From positions 1-64,000 of the forward strand of contig JAZUHH010000090.1 in the NCBI GenBank assembly GCA_045641625.1: a DNA stretch of 64,000 nt, in the 5' to 3' direction. Origin of the DNA: UBA1723 sp045641625 (GTDB taxonomy: Bacteria > Bacteroidota > Bacteroidia > Bacteroidales > Paludibacteraceae). Below the pieces are notes generated by a model, which had not been told where the DNA came from, made no database searches, and was given only the letters and a program-made list of their open reading frames with translations. This document shows positions 25,686 to 35,380 of the stretch, piece after piece. Made by a program: the position numbers and the translations under genes. Within the stretch, counting starts at the first letter, position 1, and every line of letters begins with the position of its first letter.

Positions 25686-26981
25686 ATGAAGAAAATATTA
25701 CTACTTTGCTCTTTGGCCTCTGCTACTGCAGTAATGGCTCAGGACATCGAAAAGTCAGAGAACGACAACGTAAAATCGTCTGTAACAGGTTTCGTAGAGT
25801 CAAATAAAAGTGCAGTATCTTCCGAGATTGCTGCGGACACTGCTTGCTGGACTTTCCCAGGAATTATCGGCTTGAACGCTTCACAGACTTCTTATAGCGC
25901 ATCTTCAACAGACGGAACAGGTCACTTGGGTACTGGTGACGTTTACGCTAAGCTGAACGCAAACTACCTACGCGCTCGTCACTCATGGAAGAATGCCTTG
26001 AACTTGGCATACGGAATGAACGTGTCTTCCGAGTACGAAAACAAGCCAAAGTTCCACAAAGCTATCGATGAAATTTCGCTAAGCTCAAAGTATGGATACA
26101 AGTTGAACAAGACTATGTACCTAACTGGTCGTGGAGCCTTTGAGTCTCAGTTCGCTCGTACATACAGCTACGACACTATTGACGAGATGTACAACAATGA
26201 CGATGACTACAAGTTCCACTTCAGCAATACAGAAAGGAACGACACAACAGTAACAACTAGCAAGTTTGCTAATCCTGCTACTGTCAAGGCTTCTCTCGGT
26301 ATTGACTTCGTGCCAAATCCAAAGGCTAACTTTTCTATCTTTGTATCGCCTATCACAGGTAATTTCATGTGGTGCAAGGACGACTTCATCGCTGAAAACT
26401 ATTCAATGAAGCTTGACACAACAAATTCAGACAACAAGTACATGGATTTCAGAGGTGAGATTGGTGCTTTGCTTCGTATTGAGTATTCAAAGGAGTTCAA
26501 CAAGACTTTCAGCATAGCTGTGTCTTCAGAAACATTCTTTGCTTACAACAAGGCAGTTCAGAAATTCGACAAGGACATTGTAAGCAAGGGTAACTACGTA
26601 GAGTTCAGAAAGGGTGAGATTGTTTCTATGGAGAACTACATTGACAAAAACTTCATCGACAACGTATATACACTTGAGGACATTGCTGGAAGCAACATCA
26701 GCATGAATGACTACAATGGTTTCTACACTACTTTGAAGTTCGACGCTAACGTCAACCTAACTAAGTACATCAAGTTGACATTCAGATCTCAGTTGAAGTA
26801 CGACAACTCAGAGCTTTCATACCACAGAGCTTTGCAGAAGTGCGACAAAGACGTTGCCGAGATTGACGGTATTGGATACAGAAGCAGCAACAACAACCTA
26901 AAGGATTACAACTACGGTTTCAGAAAGGCATACTGGCAGTTCTGGGAGACTACTTCTCTAGGTGTTTCTTACAGCTTCTAA
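25686..26981 (+). CDS. DUF3078 outer-membrane beta-barrel protein
   Basis: A 431-residue protein starting MKKILLLCSLASATAVMAQ, a clear Sec signal. The body matches DUF3078: INGLNASQTSY-like strand, SWKNALNLAYGMNV, IDEISLSSKYGYKLNK, FESQFARTYSYD and SKFANPATVKASLGIDFVPN. The alternating aromatic strands and the final residue Phe (VSYSF) indicate a barrel in the outer membrane. The open frame extends back to 25659, but a TATTTTTG box at 25654-25661 overlaps it, so the ATG at 25686 is used. The substrate is unknown. A 14-bp terminator follows. Confidence 0.8.
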   Translation: MKKILLLCSLASATAVMAQDIEKSENDNVKSSVTGFVESNKSAVSSEIAADTACWTFPGIIGLNASQTSYSASSTDGTGHLGTGDVYAKLNANYLRARHSWKNALNLAYGMNVSSEYENKPKFHKAIDEISLSSKYGYKLNKTMYLTGRGAFESQFARTYSYDTIDEMYNNDDDYKFHFSNTERNDTTVTTSKFANPATVKASLGIDFVPNPKANFSIFVSPITGNFMWCKDDFIAENYSMKLDTTNSDNKYMDFRGEIGALLRIEYSKEFNKTFSIAVSSETFFAYNKAVQKFDKDIVSKGNYVEFRKGEIVSMENYIDKNFIDNVYTLEDIAGSNISMNDYNGFYTTLKFDANVNLTKYIKLTFRSQLKYDNSELSYHRALQKCDKDVAEIDGIGYRSSNNNLKDYNYGFRKAYWQFWETTSLGVSYSF

Positions 26982-27012
26982 TATAGGCAGATAGACATTG
27001 ATCTATATTCAC

Positions 27013-27050
27013 AATAAAGAGTGATGTTCACGCATCACTCTTTATTTTTT
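27013..27050 (+). terminator. Terminator of the DUF3078 gene
   Basis: A perfect 14-bp stem (27013-27026 with 27033-27046), a 6-nt loop and TTTT after it. Confidence 0.9.
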
Positions 27051-27168
27051 GTCGCTTTATGCGGTTCAGACTATTTTTGGCATGCAGAAACACAAATTAG
27101 CAAGTAATTCTATGGCTAGTTATCAAAAAAGATTTTAACTTTGCACTATATTTGAAAAATCATAAATT

Positions 27169-28572
27169 ATGAGCATAAGAAGAACTAAGGTTGTTGATGC
27201 TTTGAAGTTGACAACTTATGGTGAAGATATCAATGTAAAGGGTTGGGTTCGCACAAAACGCGGAAACAAGAACGTGAGTTTCATCGCTCTTAACGATGGT
27301 TCTACAATCAAGAATATTCAGCTTGTTGTTGATGCTGGTACTATTAGCGAGGATATTTTGAAGGATGTCACTACTGGTGCGTGCATAAACTGCGTCGGTA
27401 CTTTGGTTCAGTCGCAAGGTGCAGGACAGACAGTTGAGGTTCTTGCTAAGAGTATCGAAGTGTATGGAAAGGCTGATGTAAATGAATACCCTCTACAAAA
27501 GAAGGGCTGTTCAATGGAGTTCCTTCGTGAAATCGCACACCTTCGTCCAAGAACAAACACTTTTGGTGCAGTGTTCCGTATTCGCCACAATATGGCAATC
27601 GCAATCCACAAGTTCTTCCACGACAGAGGTTTCTTCTACTTCCACACACCTATTATTACAGGTTCGGACTGTGAGGGTGCAGGACAGATGTTCCAGGTAA
27701 CAACAATGAACCTTTACGACCTAAAGAAGGACGAGAACGGTTCAATCAAATACGATAACGATTTCTTTGGAAAGCAGGCAAGCTTGACAGTTTCAGGACA
27801 GCTTGAGGGAGAGTTGGCCGCTACTGCTCTTGGCTCTATCTACACATTCGGTCCAACATTCCGTGCTGAAAACTCTAATACTCCTCGCCACTTGGCAGAG
27901 TTCTGGATGATCGAGCCAGAGGTTGCATTCAACGACATCTTTGACAACATGGATCTTGCCGAGGACTTCATCAAGTATTGTGTTCAATGGGCTTTGGACA
28001 ACTGTAAGGACGACCTTGAGTTCCTAAACAACATGATTGACAAGGGACTTATCGAGCGTTTGCAGGGTGTATTGAAAACACCTTTCACTCGCTTGACTTA
28101 CACTGAGGGAATCAAGATCCTTGAGGACGCAATTGCCAAGGGACACAAGTTCGAGTTCCCTGTATTCTGGGGATGCGACCTAGCTTCTGAGCATGAGCGC
28201 TTCTTGGTTGAGGAGCACTTCAAGAACCCTGTAATCTTGACAGACTACCCTAAGGAGATCAAGGCATTCTATATGAAGCAGAATGAGGATGGCAAGACAG
28301 TACGTGCAATGGACGTCTTGTTCCCAACTATCGGTGAGATCATCGGAGGTTCGGAGCGTGAGGAGAACTACGACAAGCTACTTGCTAGAATCAACGAGCT
28401 AAATATTCCAATGAAGGATATGTGGTGGTATCTTGACACTCGTAAGTTCGGTTCTTGTCCTCACTCAGGTTTCGGTCTTGGCTTCGAGCGTTTGATCTTG
28501 TTCGTGACTGGTATGACTAACATTCGTGACGTTATTCCTTTCCCACGTACACCAAAGACTGCTGAGTTCTAA
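27169..28572 (+). CDS. asnS: Asparaginyl-tRNA synthetase
   Basis: A 467-residue class IIb synthetase. The N-terminal OB fold (VKGWVRTKRGNKNVSFIALN) binds the anticodon. The catalytic domain holds motif 2 (TFRAENSNTPRHLAEFWMIE) and motif 3 (GFGLGFERLILFVTGM). The AsnRS-specific C-terminus NIRDVIPFPRTP is present, which separates it from AspRS. A TAACTTTG box lies at 27136-27143, 26 bp before the ATG, and a terminator follows. The gene is monocistronic. Confidence 0.96.
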   Translation: MSIRRTKVVDALKLTTYGEDINVKGWVRTKRGNKNVSFIALNDGSTIKNIQLVVDAGTISEDILKDVTTGACINCVGTLVQSQGAGQTVEVLAKSIEVYGKADVNEYPLQKKGCSMEFLREIAHLRPRTNTFGAVFRIRHNMAIAIHKFFHDRGFFYFHTPIITGSDCEGAGQMFQVTTMNLYDLKKDENGSIKYDNDFFGKQASLTVSGQLEGELAATALGSIYTFGPTFRAENSNTPRHLAEFWMIEPEVAFNDIFDNMDLAEDFIKYCVQWALDNCKDDLEFLNNMIDKGLIERLQGVLKTPFTRLTYTEGIKILEDAIAKGHKFEFPVFWGCDLASEHERFLVEEHFKNPVILTDYPKEIKAFYMKQNEDGKTVRAMDVLFPTIGEIIGGSEREENYDKLLARINELNIPMKDMWWYLDTRKFGSCPHSGFGLGFERLILFVTGMTNIRDVIPFPRTPKTAEF

Positions 28573-28595
28573 TAAAAAGAAACAGACTTCTAATA

Positions 28596-28636
28596 ATAAA
28601 GAGTTAAGGATTTCGGTTCTTAACTCTTTATATTTT
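28596..28636 (+). terminator. Terminator of asnS
   Basis: A perfect 13-bp stem (28596-28608 with 28619-28631) has a 10-nt loop and a TTTT tail. It is followed 14 bp later by the next start codon. Confidence 0.85.
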
Positions 28637-28649
28637 AAACCAATTTCCC

Positions 28650-29351
28650 ATGCTTGGCACAATAGTAAACACAATAGCGATAATAGTCGGTTCTGCAACT
28701 GGCTCCGTATTCAAAAAACTCTTGGGAGAAAGATACAGAAAAGTTTTGTTCGAGGCACTTGGTCTATGCACCATCATGCTCGGAGCGAATGCCTCTGTCA
28801 GCAACATGCCCAAGAGCGAATATCCGGTTCTTTTCATACTTAGCCTTGCCATAGGAGGGATTATTGGCACTAAACTTGACTTTGCAGGGAAACTTGAGAG
28901 ATACGAGGAAAAGAAAAGAGAAAACACAATGACTAAAGACAATGAACCTAAACTAATCGAAGGTCTTACTACAGGCTGTCTTTTGTTCTGCATCGGTACA
29001 TTCTCTATTCTTGGTCCGGTTCTTAGCGCACTCGAAGGAAACAACACCTATCTGTTCACTAATGCAACTCTGGATCTTGTTTCCAGCGCCGTACTTGCTT
29101 CCGTCTATGGTTGGAGAATGATGTTTGCAGCACCCGTTCTGTTCTGCTGGCAGGGTATGTTCTACCTCTTGGCAATAGTGTTCAAGGAAGCGATACCTGA
29201 CCCAATGCGCATAGAACTATCTATTGTCGGAGGTGTCTTGATTCTTAGTTCGGGACTTTCTTTGCTTAAAATCAAGGATTGCAAGACTGTAAACCTTTTG
29301 CCTAGCCTGCTTGTTCCTGTAGTATTCTACTTGATAAAGGGACTGTTTTAA
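28650..29351 (+). CDS. DUF554 family membrane protein
   Basis: A 233-residue integral membrane protein with six or seven hydrophobic segments. The opening LGTIVNTIAIIVGSATGSVFK, the segment TTGCLLFCIGTFSILGPV and the C-terminal LSIVGGVLILSSGLSLL are DUF554 (YdfK-like) hallmarks. It probably transports a small solute; none is assigned. The gene starts just after the asnS terminator and stands alone. Confidence 0.85.
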   Translation: MLGTIVNTIAIIVGSATGSVFKKLLGERYRKVLFEALGLCTIMLGANASVSNMPKSEYPVLFILSLAIGGIIGTKLDFAGKLERYEEKKRENTMTKDNEPKLIEGLTTGCLLFCIGTFSILGPVLSALEGNNTYLFTNATLDLVSSAVLASVYGWRMMFAAPVLFCWQGMFYLLAIVFKEAIPDPMRIELSIVGGVLILSSGLSLLKIKDCKTVNLLPSLLVPVVFYLIKGLF

Positions 29352-29378
29352 TAAAGCATAAAAATGAAACAAAAAAGT

Positions 29379-29410
29379 AAGGTGGCTCAATCTCACGATA
29401 AAGCCACCTT
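29379..29410 (-). terminator. Terminator of the pst operon
   Basis: AAGGTGGCT (29379-29387) pairs with AGCCACCTT (29402-29410) over a 14-nt loop. The minus strand continues ACTTTTTTG. It lies 24 bp past the pstB stop codon. Confidence 0.75.
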
Positions 29411-29433
29411 TCAGTTGTTTAATTTGCTTTCGA

Positions 29434-30201
29434 CTAACCAATTTTACCAGTCAGATATGATTTAGTCCTGTCATCCTTTGGATTTGAAAACATAGATTTT
29501 GTATCTCCGTATTCGATTAGCTCTCCTAAATACATAAACATGGAATGCGAAGAAATACGCATTGACTGCCCCATGTTATGAGTTACAATCAGTATCGTTA
29601 CCTCGTTCTGCAAGTTCAGCAACAAATCCTCGATATGCTTTGTTGCTATCGGGTCAAGCGCAGATGTCGGCTCGTCCATAAGCAGTACATCAGGCTTCAT
29701 TGCCAATGCTCTCGCAATGCAGAGCCTCTGCTGCTGACCTCCGGAAAGGAACGTTCCCTTCTTGTTCAGCACGTCCTTGACCTCGTCCCAAAGAGCAACA
29801 CTCCTGAGGCAACGCTCGACAGTCTCGTCTCGCTCCGACTTCGGCATAGAAATACCGTTTAGCGTGAACCCGGCAAGGATATTGTCATAGATGCTCATCG
29901 TCGGGAAAGGCGTAGGCCTCTGGAACACCATTCCGATGCGACGACGCACATCTATCGGCTCCATAGACAGGATATTCTCGCCGTTCAGCAGTATCTCGCC
30001 ATCGACACGAATGTCCGGATAGAGGTTGTGCATCAGATTTACGGCTCTCAACAGAGTTGACTTGCCGCATCCAGAAGGCCCCATAATTGAAGTAATCGTG
30101 TTTGGCTGAATAGCCGCCGAGACGTATTTCACAGCCATCGTCTGCTTGGTATAAGACACGCAGGTCTTTTTGAATTCTAGTATCGGTTTTATTGGTTCCA
30201 T
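29434..30201 (-). CDS. pstB: Phosphate ABC transporter ATP-binding protein
   Basis: A 255-residue ABC ATPase that powers phosphate import. Walker A is GPSGCGKST (about residues 41-49), the signature is LSGGQQQR, and Walker B is ALAMKPDVLLMDEP. The open frame extends to 30273, but the ATG at 30201 gives the normal PstB length and overlaps pstA by only 13 bp. It is the last gene of the operon. No phoU follows. Confidence 0.95.
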   Translation of the reverse strand: MEPIKPILEFKKTCVSYTKQTMAVKYVSAAIQPNTITSIMGPSGCGKSTLLRAVNLMHNLYPDIRVDGEILLNGENILSMEPIDVRRRIGMVFQRPTPFPTMSIYDNILAGFTLNGISMPKSERDETVERCLRSVALWDEVKDVLNKKGTFLSGGQQQRLCIARALAMKPDVLLMDEPTSALDPIATKHIEDLLLNLQNEVTILIVTHNMGQSMRISSHSMFMYLGELIEYGDTKSMFSNPKDDRTKSYLTGKIG

Positions 30202-31055
30202 TTCTTTGCAAGATATTTTGCGGTGATATTCAATGAAAGAACAAAAAGAAGAAGAAATAGCGAAGCGCTCCATATTAACTCTTGAAGATTAGGATCGTTG
30301 AAAAATTCCCATATAAGCAGAGGCACTGCTGAAATAGGCTTGTCAACAGACCATCGAATGAACGAGCATCCCAGAGCGGTAAACATAAGTGGCGCAGTCT
30401 CGCCTATGACCCTGGAAATCGCAAGAAGCACACCGGTGAATATTCCGCTGAACGCAGCCGGCAGTTGGACACGAAACATTACACTTGCCCTGCTGCCTCC
30501 CAACGCGAGACCTGCCTCCTTAAGCGAAGACGGAAGAATCTTCAGGGTCTCTTCGCTTGAACGTATGATCAGAGGCAGCATCATTATGCAGAGCGCAACA
30601 CTTCCCGCTATCGCAGAATATCCCTTCATCGGAACAACAACCCAGATATAGACAATGATGCCGATAATCACGGAAGGCGTTCCCTGAAGCAGGTCGGTAA
30701 GGTAGCTCACTGTTCTGGCAAACCTACTCCTGCTGTTCTCGGAAAGATATGCGCCGCAGAGAATACCGAGCGGCACAGCGACAACTACAGCCATAGAAAG
30801 CATTATCAGTGTTCCGATGATTCCGTTGGCTATTCCTCCGGGTATGGGATTCCCTTCGGCAACGGCCTTCATGGCTCTGTACGCAGTGGGCGTTGCCTCA
30901 GTAAAGAACGACCACGAGAAATGACTGTATCCGCGCCAGAACACTTCGCCAAGAATGGCAAGAAGCGGAACTGCGGTAAGCGCAGAAAAAAAGCAGATAA
31001 TATACAGAGCCAGCTTGTCCTTAGCCAAACGGCTCCTAATGTTTAAGTTCATCAT
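30189..31055 (-). CDS. pstA: Phosphate ABC transporter permease PstA
   Basis: A 288-residue inner-membrane permease with six predicted segments. The conserved EAA-type loop SLKEAGLALGGSRASVMFRV is at about 180-200, and AISRVIGETAPLMFTA is typical of PstA. The ATG overlaps the pstC stop by 4 bp (ATGA), showing translational coupling. Confidence 0.94.
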   Translation of the reverse strand: MMNLNIRSRLAKDKLALYIICFFSALTAVPLLAILGEVFWRGYSHFSWSFFTEATPTAYRAMKAVAEGNPIPGGIANGIIGTLIMLSMAVVVAVPLGILCGAYLSENSRSRFARTVSYLTDLLQGTPSVIIGIIVYIWVVVPMKGYSAIAGSVALCIMMLPLIIRSSEETLKILPSSLKEAGLALGGSRASVMFRVQLPAAFSGIFTGVLLAISRVIGETAPLMFTALGCSFIRWSVDKPISAVPLLIWEFFNDPNLQELIWSASLFLLLFVLSLNITAKYLAKKWNQ

Positions 31056-31936
31056 ATTCTAACTCTTTTAATCATCATCTTGCCAATCATGTTTATCACT
31101 GCCGTAATCAGGAACAAAATCAGTCCTATGGCTATCAGCGACGAAAGCCTGAGTCCGTCAGCCTCTCCGAACTGGTTCGCAATTATCGAAGCCATGGAAT
31201 TGCCCGTCGAAGTGATGGAAGTAGGGATATTGTTCGTGTTTCCGATTAGCATCGTTACTGTCATAGTCTCGCCCAAGGCACGTCCTATGGCAAGGATGTA
31301 TGCCGAAAAGACTCCAGAACCTGCGACCGGAACGACTACCCTTCTCATCACCTCGGCACGCGTTGCACCGAGACTGTATGCACTCTCCTTCAAATCATTC
31401 GGCACCATCTTGATGAACTCAGCACTCAGCGAAGCCGCATACGGAACAATCATTATCGCAAGCACGAGCGATGCAGTAAGAATTCCGGAACCCTGCGGCG
31501 AGATATGAAGGTTCATGATTACCGGTCGCAAGGTGTAGAATCCCCACAATCCATAGATAATAGAAGGAATGCCGGCAAGCAGGTCAGTAACAGTTCCAAG
31601 CACTCCGGCAATCTTCGTTCCTTTGAAATACTCGCCTACGAACAGAGCTACGGGCATAGAGAACGGAATGCAGAAAACCAGTGCAAGCAAAGTTGTCATA
31701 AGCGTGCCTATAATGAACGGCAGCGCTCCATATTCCTCCGCTCCTTCCGTATAGCTCCACTCCGAGGAAGTCAGGAAATTCAGGAATCCGAAATGGTTGA
31801 ATGCATCATAGGCGTCAGTGACAAGCGCATATACTATGCCGGCACACAAGACCGGCATAGTCAGTGCCGATGCGAACAATATGGCTCTGAAAAGTTTGTC
31901 TGCAGCACGCTTTCCTTTGTCGATTTTAATCTTCAT
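31052..31936 (-). CDS. pstC: Phosphate ABC transporter permease PstC
   Basis: A 294-residue inner-membrane permease. Landmarks are DLLAGIPSIIYGLWGF, the EAA loop DLKESAYSLGATRAEVMRRV and AIGRALGETMTVTMLIGN. It starts 12 bp after pstS ends and overlaps pstA by 4 bp. Confidence 0.94.
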   Translation of the reverse strand: MKIKIDKGKRAADKLFRAILFASALTMPVLCAGIVYALVTDAYDAFNHFGFLNFLTSSEWSYTEGAEEYGALPFIIGTLMTTLLALVFCIPFSMPVALFVGEYFKGTKIAGVLGTVTDLLAGIPSIIYGLWGFYTLRPVIMNLHISPQGSGILTASLVLAIMIVPYAASLSAEFIKMVPNDLKESAYSLGATRAEVMRRVVVPVAGSGVFSAYILAIGRALGETMTVTMLIGNTNNIPTSITSTGNSMASIIANQFGEADGLRLSSLIAIGLILFLITAVINMIGKMMIKRVRI

Positions 31937-31948
31937 ACATGAAAGATG

Positions 31949-33019
31949 TTATTCAGACACTGCTGTTCCGTTATAAGTCACAGTCTTCAGGTTGTCAAGA
32001 CTCAGCTTCTTAGCCTTATCTGGAAGCGGCGCATAGTGAACCTCCGAAGTAACCTTCTGCACATCGTCGGAAAGAATGAACTTCATAAGGTCGATTGTTG
32101 CCATAGCCTGTTCCTTTGTTCGCTCGGCATAGTTCTGCTCCCTGTAGATTATCACCCAAGTGAAACAGCTTATAGGATATGCTCCCGAAGCGTCCGCGTT
32201 AGTTATCGAAACACGAGTGTCAGAAGGGATCTCGCCGGATGCAGCCGCAGAGATAGTCTCTGAACTTGGCTCGATGAATTCGCCGCGCTTGTTCTGAATC
32301 TTTGCATAGGAAATCTTCTGTGCAAAGGCATATTCAGAACCAATGTAACCGATAGAGTTCCTAGTCTGCGAAATAACGCCTGCAACACCAGGGTTTCCCT
32401 TTGCTGCCTGACCGACAGGGAAATTTACAGACTTGCCTGCGCCATACTTCGAACGCCATTCCTCGCTAACCTTAGAAAGAAAATCTGTGAATACGAATGT
32501 AGTTCCAGAACCATCCGAACGGAATACTGGAATGATGTTCTCGTCCGGAAGAGCGACTCCGCCGTTCAATTCCGAAATACGAGAATCGTTCCACTTCGTA
32601 ACCTTTCCGGCAAAGATGTCTGCAACCAGCTCGCTTGAAAGGTTAAGGCTTTCCACTCCGTCAAGGTTGTATGCGACAACGACTGCGCCCATACATGTCG
32701 GGATGTGAACGACCGGCTCCATGTTCTTCATCTCGTCGTCTGAAAGGAATGCGTCGCTTCCTGCGAAATCAACAATCTTGTCACGAAGGTTTCTGACTCC
32801 ACCTCCTGAACCTATGCCACCATAAGCTACAGCGTCGCCATTAACTTCGGCAAACTGCTCGAACACAACATTATAGAAAGGAAGCGGGAAAGTAGCACCT
32901 GCACCTGAAAGCTTCTGTGCCTCACGATTATTAACCTCAGCTACATTGCTTGTGTCGCCGCCACAAGAAACGAACGCAAGAGCGGCAAGAGTCATAATTG
33001 AATAAATAAACGTCTTCAT
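31949..33019 (-). CDS. pstS: Phosphate-binding protein PstS
   Basis: A 356-residue substrate-binding lipoprotein with the signal MKTFIYSIMTLAALAFVSC. Phosphate-binding landmarks are LSGAGATFPLPFYN near the N-terminus, GIGSGGGVRNL, and PVFRSDGSGTTFVFTDFL. It is presumably anchored facing the periplasm and delivers phosphate to PstCA. It lies 12 bp after the porin gene, and the order porin-pstS-pstC-pstA-pstB indicates one operon. Confidence 0.95.
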   Translation of the reverse strand: MKTFIYSIMTLAALAFVSCGGDTSNVAEVNNREAQKLSGAGATFPLPFYNVVFEQFAEVNGDAVAYGGIGSGGGVRNLRDKIVDFAGSDAFLSDDEMKNMEPVVHIPTCMGAVVVAYNLDGVESLNLSSELVADIFAGKVTKWNDSRISELNGGVALPDENIIPVFRSDGSGTTFVFTDFLSKVSEEWRSKYGAGKSVNFPVGQAAKGNPGVAGVISQTRNSIGYIGSEYAFAQKISYAKIQNKRGEFIEPSSETISAAASGEIPSDTRVSITNADASGAYPISCFTWVIIYREQNYAERTKEQAMATIDLMKFILSDDVQKVTSEVHYAPLPDKAKKLSLDNLKTVTYNGTAVSE

Positions 33020-33031
33020 ATCAAATAAATT

Positions 33032-34012
33032 TTAAAGTCCGAAACTACAGTTGATATATGCAGACCATTTGTTGTCGGCACCCTCCTGCTTAGGCATTGC
33101 CAGACGAACATTCGGTGCCAGCTTGACATACTTGCCAACCTTGAACTGCGAACCAAAGATGACATTCGACTCGTCCTTTGCCTTGTTCCAGTCGTTCCTA
33201 GAGAATATGTCGTCGAAACGAGCGTATATGCTTGAAATCTTTGGCATCTTGACATTTGCATAGACTGAAAAGCCGTTCTTGTCTTCGTCATCTTTGAACG
33301 AAGTGTTCCACATTTGGTTGAACTCTGCACCTAGCGAGAACTTGTCGTGCTTGTAGCCAATGAAAGAAGCAAGGTTGGCTGTGTTCTTCTGCTCGCCCTC
33401 TGTTCCTTGGTTAATTCCTCCGTAGGCACGAATAAAGAAGCCGCCTACAGGGTTTGCAGTCAACCCCAATCCATAGTTCAACCCATCATTCTTCTGAATC
33501 TTCTTGTAACCCTCGCCGTTCAAAATCACGGCGTCTATAGAGAGTCTCTCTGTGAAGTCATAGGCTGCAGAAACACCAAGGTCGGCACTGCTTCCGAACT
33601 TGTACTCGTCCTGAAAAGACTTTCTGATATATCGGTATCCCCAGAACTTCTCCTGAAAGTTGAACTGAGTGGTGGAGATCAATCCTCCGCAAAGAGTGAA
33701 CTTCCCCTTGTTCCACTTCAGCAAGGCATTCTTGACATAGGCAATACGCTGATAGTCATCCACATCCGAAGACTTGCCGAAATCCATAACTCCCTTTATG
33801 GAAAGGCCTCTGCCCATATTGTATTCGTAACCAAGATAACTGCGCTCAAGCTCGAAACCACGGTCGTCATTCTGCGAGCCAAAGCCCGAATGAAAGTTTC
33901 CGAACACTTGAACGATAGCTCTGCCCTTAGGCTCCTCTGCTGGAACTTCCTGCGCGTTTGCAGAAACACCTACCACGGCAAACATCGTTGCCAAAATCAA
34001 ATTCTTTTTCAT
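33032..34012 (-). CDS. Phosphate-operon porin (OprO/OprP-like)
   Basis: A 326-residue outer-membrane porin with a Sec signal (MKKNLILATMFAVVGVSANAQ). The body alternates aromatic and polar strands (RGFELERSYLGYEYNMGRGL, FIRAYGGINQG) and ends in Phe-Gly-Leu. Its place directly ahead of pstS makes phosphate or polyphosphate passage the likely role. The open frame extends to 34069, but a minus-strand TAGTTTTG box at 34039-34046 fixes the start at 34012 or 34018. It probably heads the phosphate-starvation operon. No Pho box could be recognised with confidence. Confidence 0.8.
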   Translation of the reverse strand: MKKNLILATMFAVVGVSANAQEVPAEEPKGRAIVQVFGNFHSGFGSQNDDRGFELERSYLGYEYNMGRGLSIKGVMDFGKSSDVDDYQRIAYVKNALLKWNKGKFTLCGGLISTTQFNFQEKFWGYRYIRKSFQDEYKFGSSADLGVSAAYDFTERLSIDAVILNGEGYKKIQKNDGLNYGLGLTANPVGGFFIRAYGGINQGTEGEQKNTANLASFIGYKHDKFSLGAEFNQMWNTSFKDDEDKNGFSVYANVKMPKISSIYARFDDIFSRNDWNKAKDESNVIFGSQFKVGKYVKLAPNVRLAMPKQEGADNKWSAYINCSFGL

Positions 34013-34139
34013 CGTCATATATTTTTTTATTGACGATGCAAAACTATAAACAAGAGATTGCAGGATCATTTCAAACGGATTACAATCCTATTAAGAATAA
34101 AAAAGGTTAGTTTTTAACTCACAGAACACACACACAAAA

Positions 34140-34171
34140 AAAGAGGCTGAAACAAAATGTTCAGCCTCTTT
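34140..34171 (-). terminator. Terminator of the lipoprotein gene
   Basis: A 12-bp perfect stem (34140-34151 with 34160-34171) has an 8-nt loop. The minus strand continues with a T run (A run at 34135-34142 on the plus strand). It lies 16 bp past the stop at 34187. Confidence 0.85.
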
Positions 34172-34186
34172 GGTGTCAGTTATATA

Positions 34187-35197
34187 CTACTCGTAATATT
34201 CATACTCAAAAGTTCCACCCACTGCATTAATCATTTCCTCGCAGTCATTGTAGGTGTAGATGGTCCTCTCACTAACATTGTCATTTTCATCATACTTCAT
34301 TACAGTCCTTGAAACAATTATTTCGCCGGACGTCTTTCTGCAATTATATACGCTATCGAAAACCGGAGGATCGGGAAGCATCCCGACTTCCTTGTAGATA
34401 CGGATTTCAGTCTGATTGCCGCGCGAATCATAGTCATATTCGTATCTTGTCCGCCCATCTTCTGCCAAGGAAAATTCCTCAATCAAATCGTCCTTTGCAT
34501 TATAGCGCTTGGCCACAATTCCATTTTGACAGACAACCTTGCCGCTGTCAGTATATATATATGATAAGGTATCGCACCAGAAAATGTAGTTGGCATTGTG
34601 GCAGAGAATTTCCTCGACCAGCCTGTTGCTGGAATCGAATTTCATCGTATCATAGACCTTTGCATCCGTAATATCTCTGTACGAACAGGCAATCATGTTT
34701 CCAAGCGTGTCATATCTGAGGAACGAAGTGTCGCTAGGTGTAACACACGACATAGAGATCAAAAACTTCTTGAGAGCGGACTTCACACCCAGGTACTCGC
34801 TGATGATTACGGAATTGTCTTTCGAGTTATAGGTGTAGGTAAATATGTCTTCTCCAGCGTCCATACTGCTGCAGGAATAGCACTTCACGTATCCGTTCGG
34901 ATAAAAGTCTGCATGAAGAGTATGAACAGACTCGGTGCCGTCGTCACTATGAATGTACTGATCCGTACAGTTGCCTAGCGGATCAATGAGAATGGTTCTC
35001 GAGACAACACCTGTATCAAGTTTTCCGTCATAATATGAGATATCACGATAACATATTTTCTTTACTTTGCCTTTCAGCCCCTTTTGCACACAATAGTTGT
35101 CCGTTTTGATCTTCATGTCAGGAGTGGTGCTGTCGCACTGACACAAAGAGAATGCCGCAAGAATGCAGGCCAAAAAATTTCTAACAGATTTCAACAT
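34187..35197 (-). CDS. Lipoprotein of unknown function
   Basis: A 336-residue lipoprotein with the signal MLKSVRNFLACILAAFSL and a CQC lipobox. The mature part is built of short beta hairpins of the type YDSRGNQTEIRIYKE and YDTLGNMIACSYRD, a pattern like the YD repeats of Rhs/teneurin proteins. It is far too short to be an Rhs toxin. The open frame begins at 35251, but a minus-strand TACCTTTG box at 35221-35228 rules that out; the ATG at 35197 is used. Monocistronic. Function unknown. Confidence 0.7.
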   Translation of the reverse strand: MLKSVRNFLACILAAFSLCQCDSTTPDMKIKTDNYCVQKGLKGKVKKICYRDISYYDGKLDTGVVSRTILIDPLGNCTDQYIHSDDGTESVHTLHADFYPNGYVKCYSCSSMDAGEDIFTYTYNSKDNSVIISEYLGVKSALKKFLISMSCVTPSDTSFLRYDTLGNMIACSYRDITDAKVYDTMKFDSSNRLVEEILCHNANYIFWCDTLSYIYTDSGKVVCQNGIVAKRYNAKDDLIEEFSLAEDGRTRYEYDYDSRGNQTEIRIYKEVGMLPDPPVFDSVYNCRKTSGEIIVSRTVMKYDENDNVSERTIYTYNDCEEMINAVGGTFEYEYYE

Positions 35198-35367
35198 ACC
35201 TATAAAGTTATTAGCGGATGCAAAGGTACGTATTTCCCATAGACAAAGCAAACGATGACTGAAAAATCCAAGTTGTAAAATACTCTCAGAAACTTAGAAA
35301 ATAGATACAAAATCACGCCATGCAGTAAATTGACTGGATTTTGCAAGAGCTTGTTTTCCAAGAGCTA

Positions 35368-35375
35368 TATCTTTG
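35368..35375 (+). promoter_or_regulatory. -7 box of the plus-strand RNA candidate
   Basis: TATCTTTG, followed by CA, predicts a start near 35381. No TTTG lies at 19-20 bp. A direct repeat CAAGAGCT (35343-35350 and 35359-35366) occupies the -33 region. Confidence 0.5.
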
Positions 35376-35380
35376 CAATG

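Noticed and set aside
34187..35197. Rhs/YD-repeat toxin
   Set aside because: The YD-like hairpins are few, the protein is 336 residues with a lipobox, and there is no toxin domain or immunity gene.
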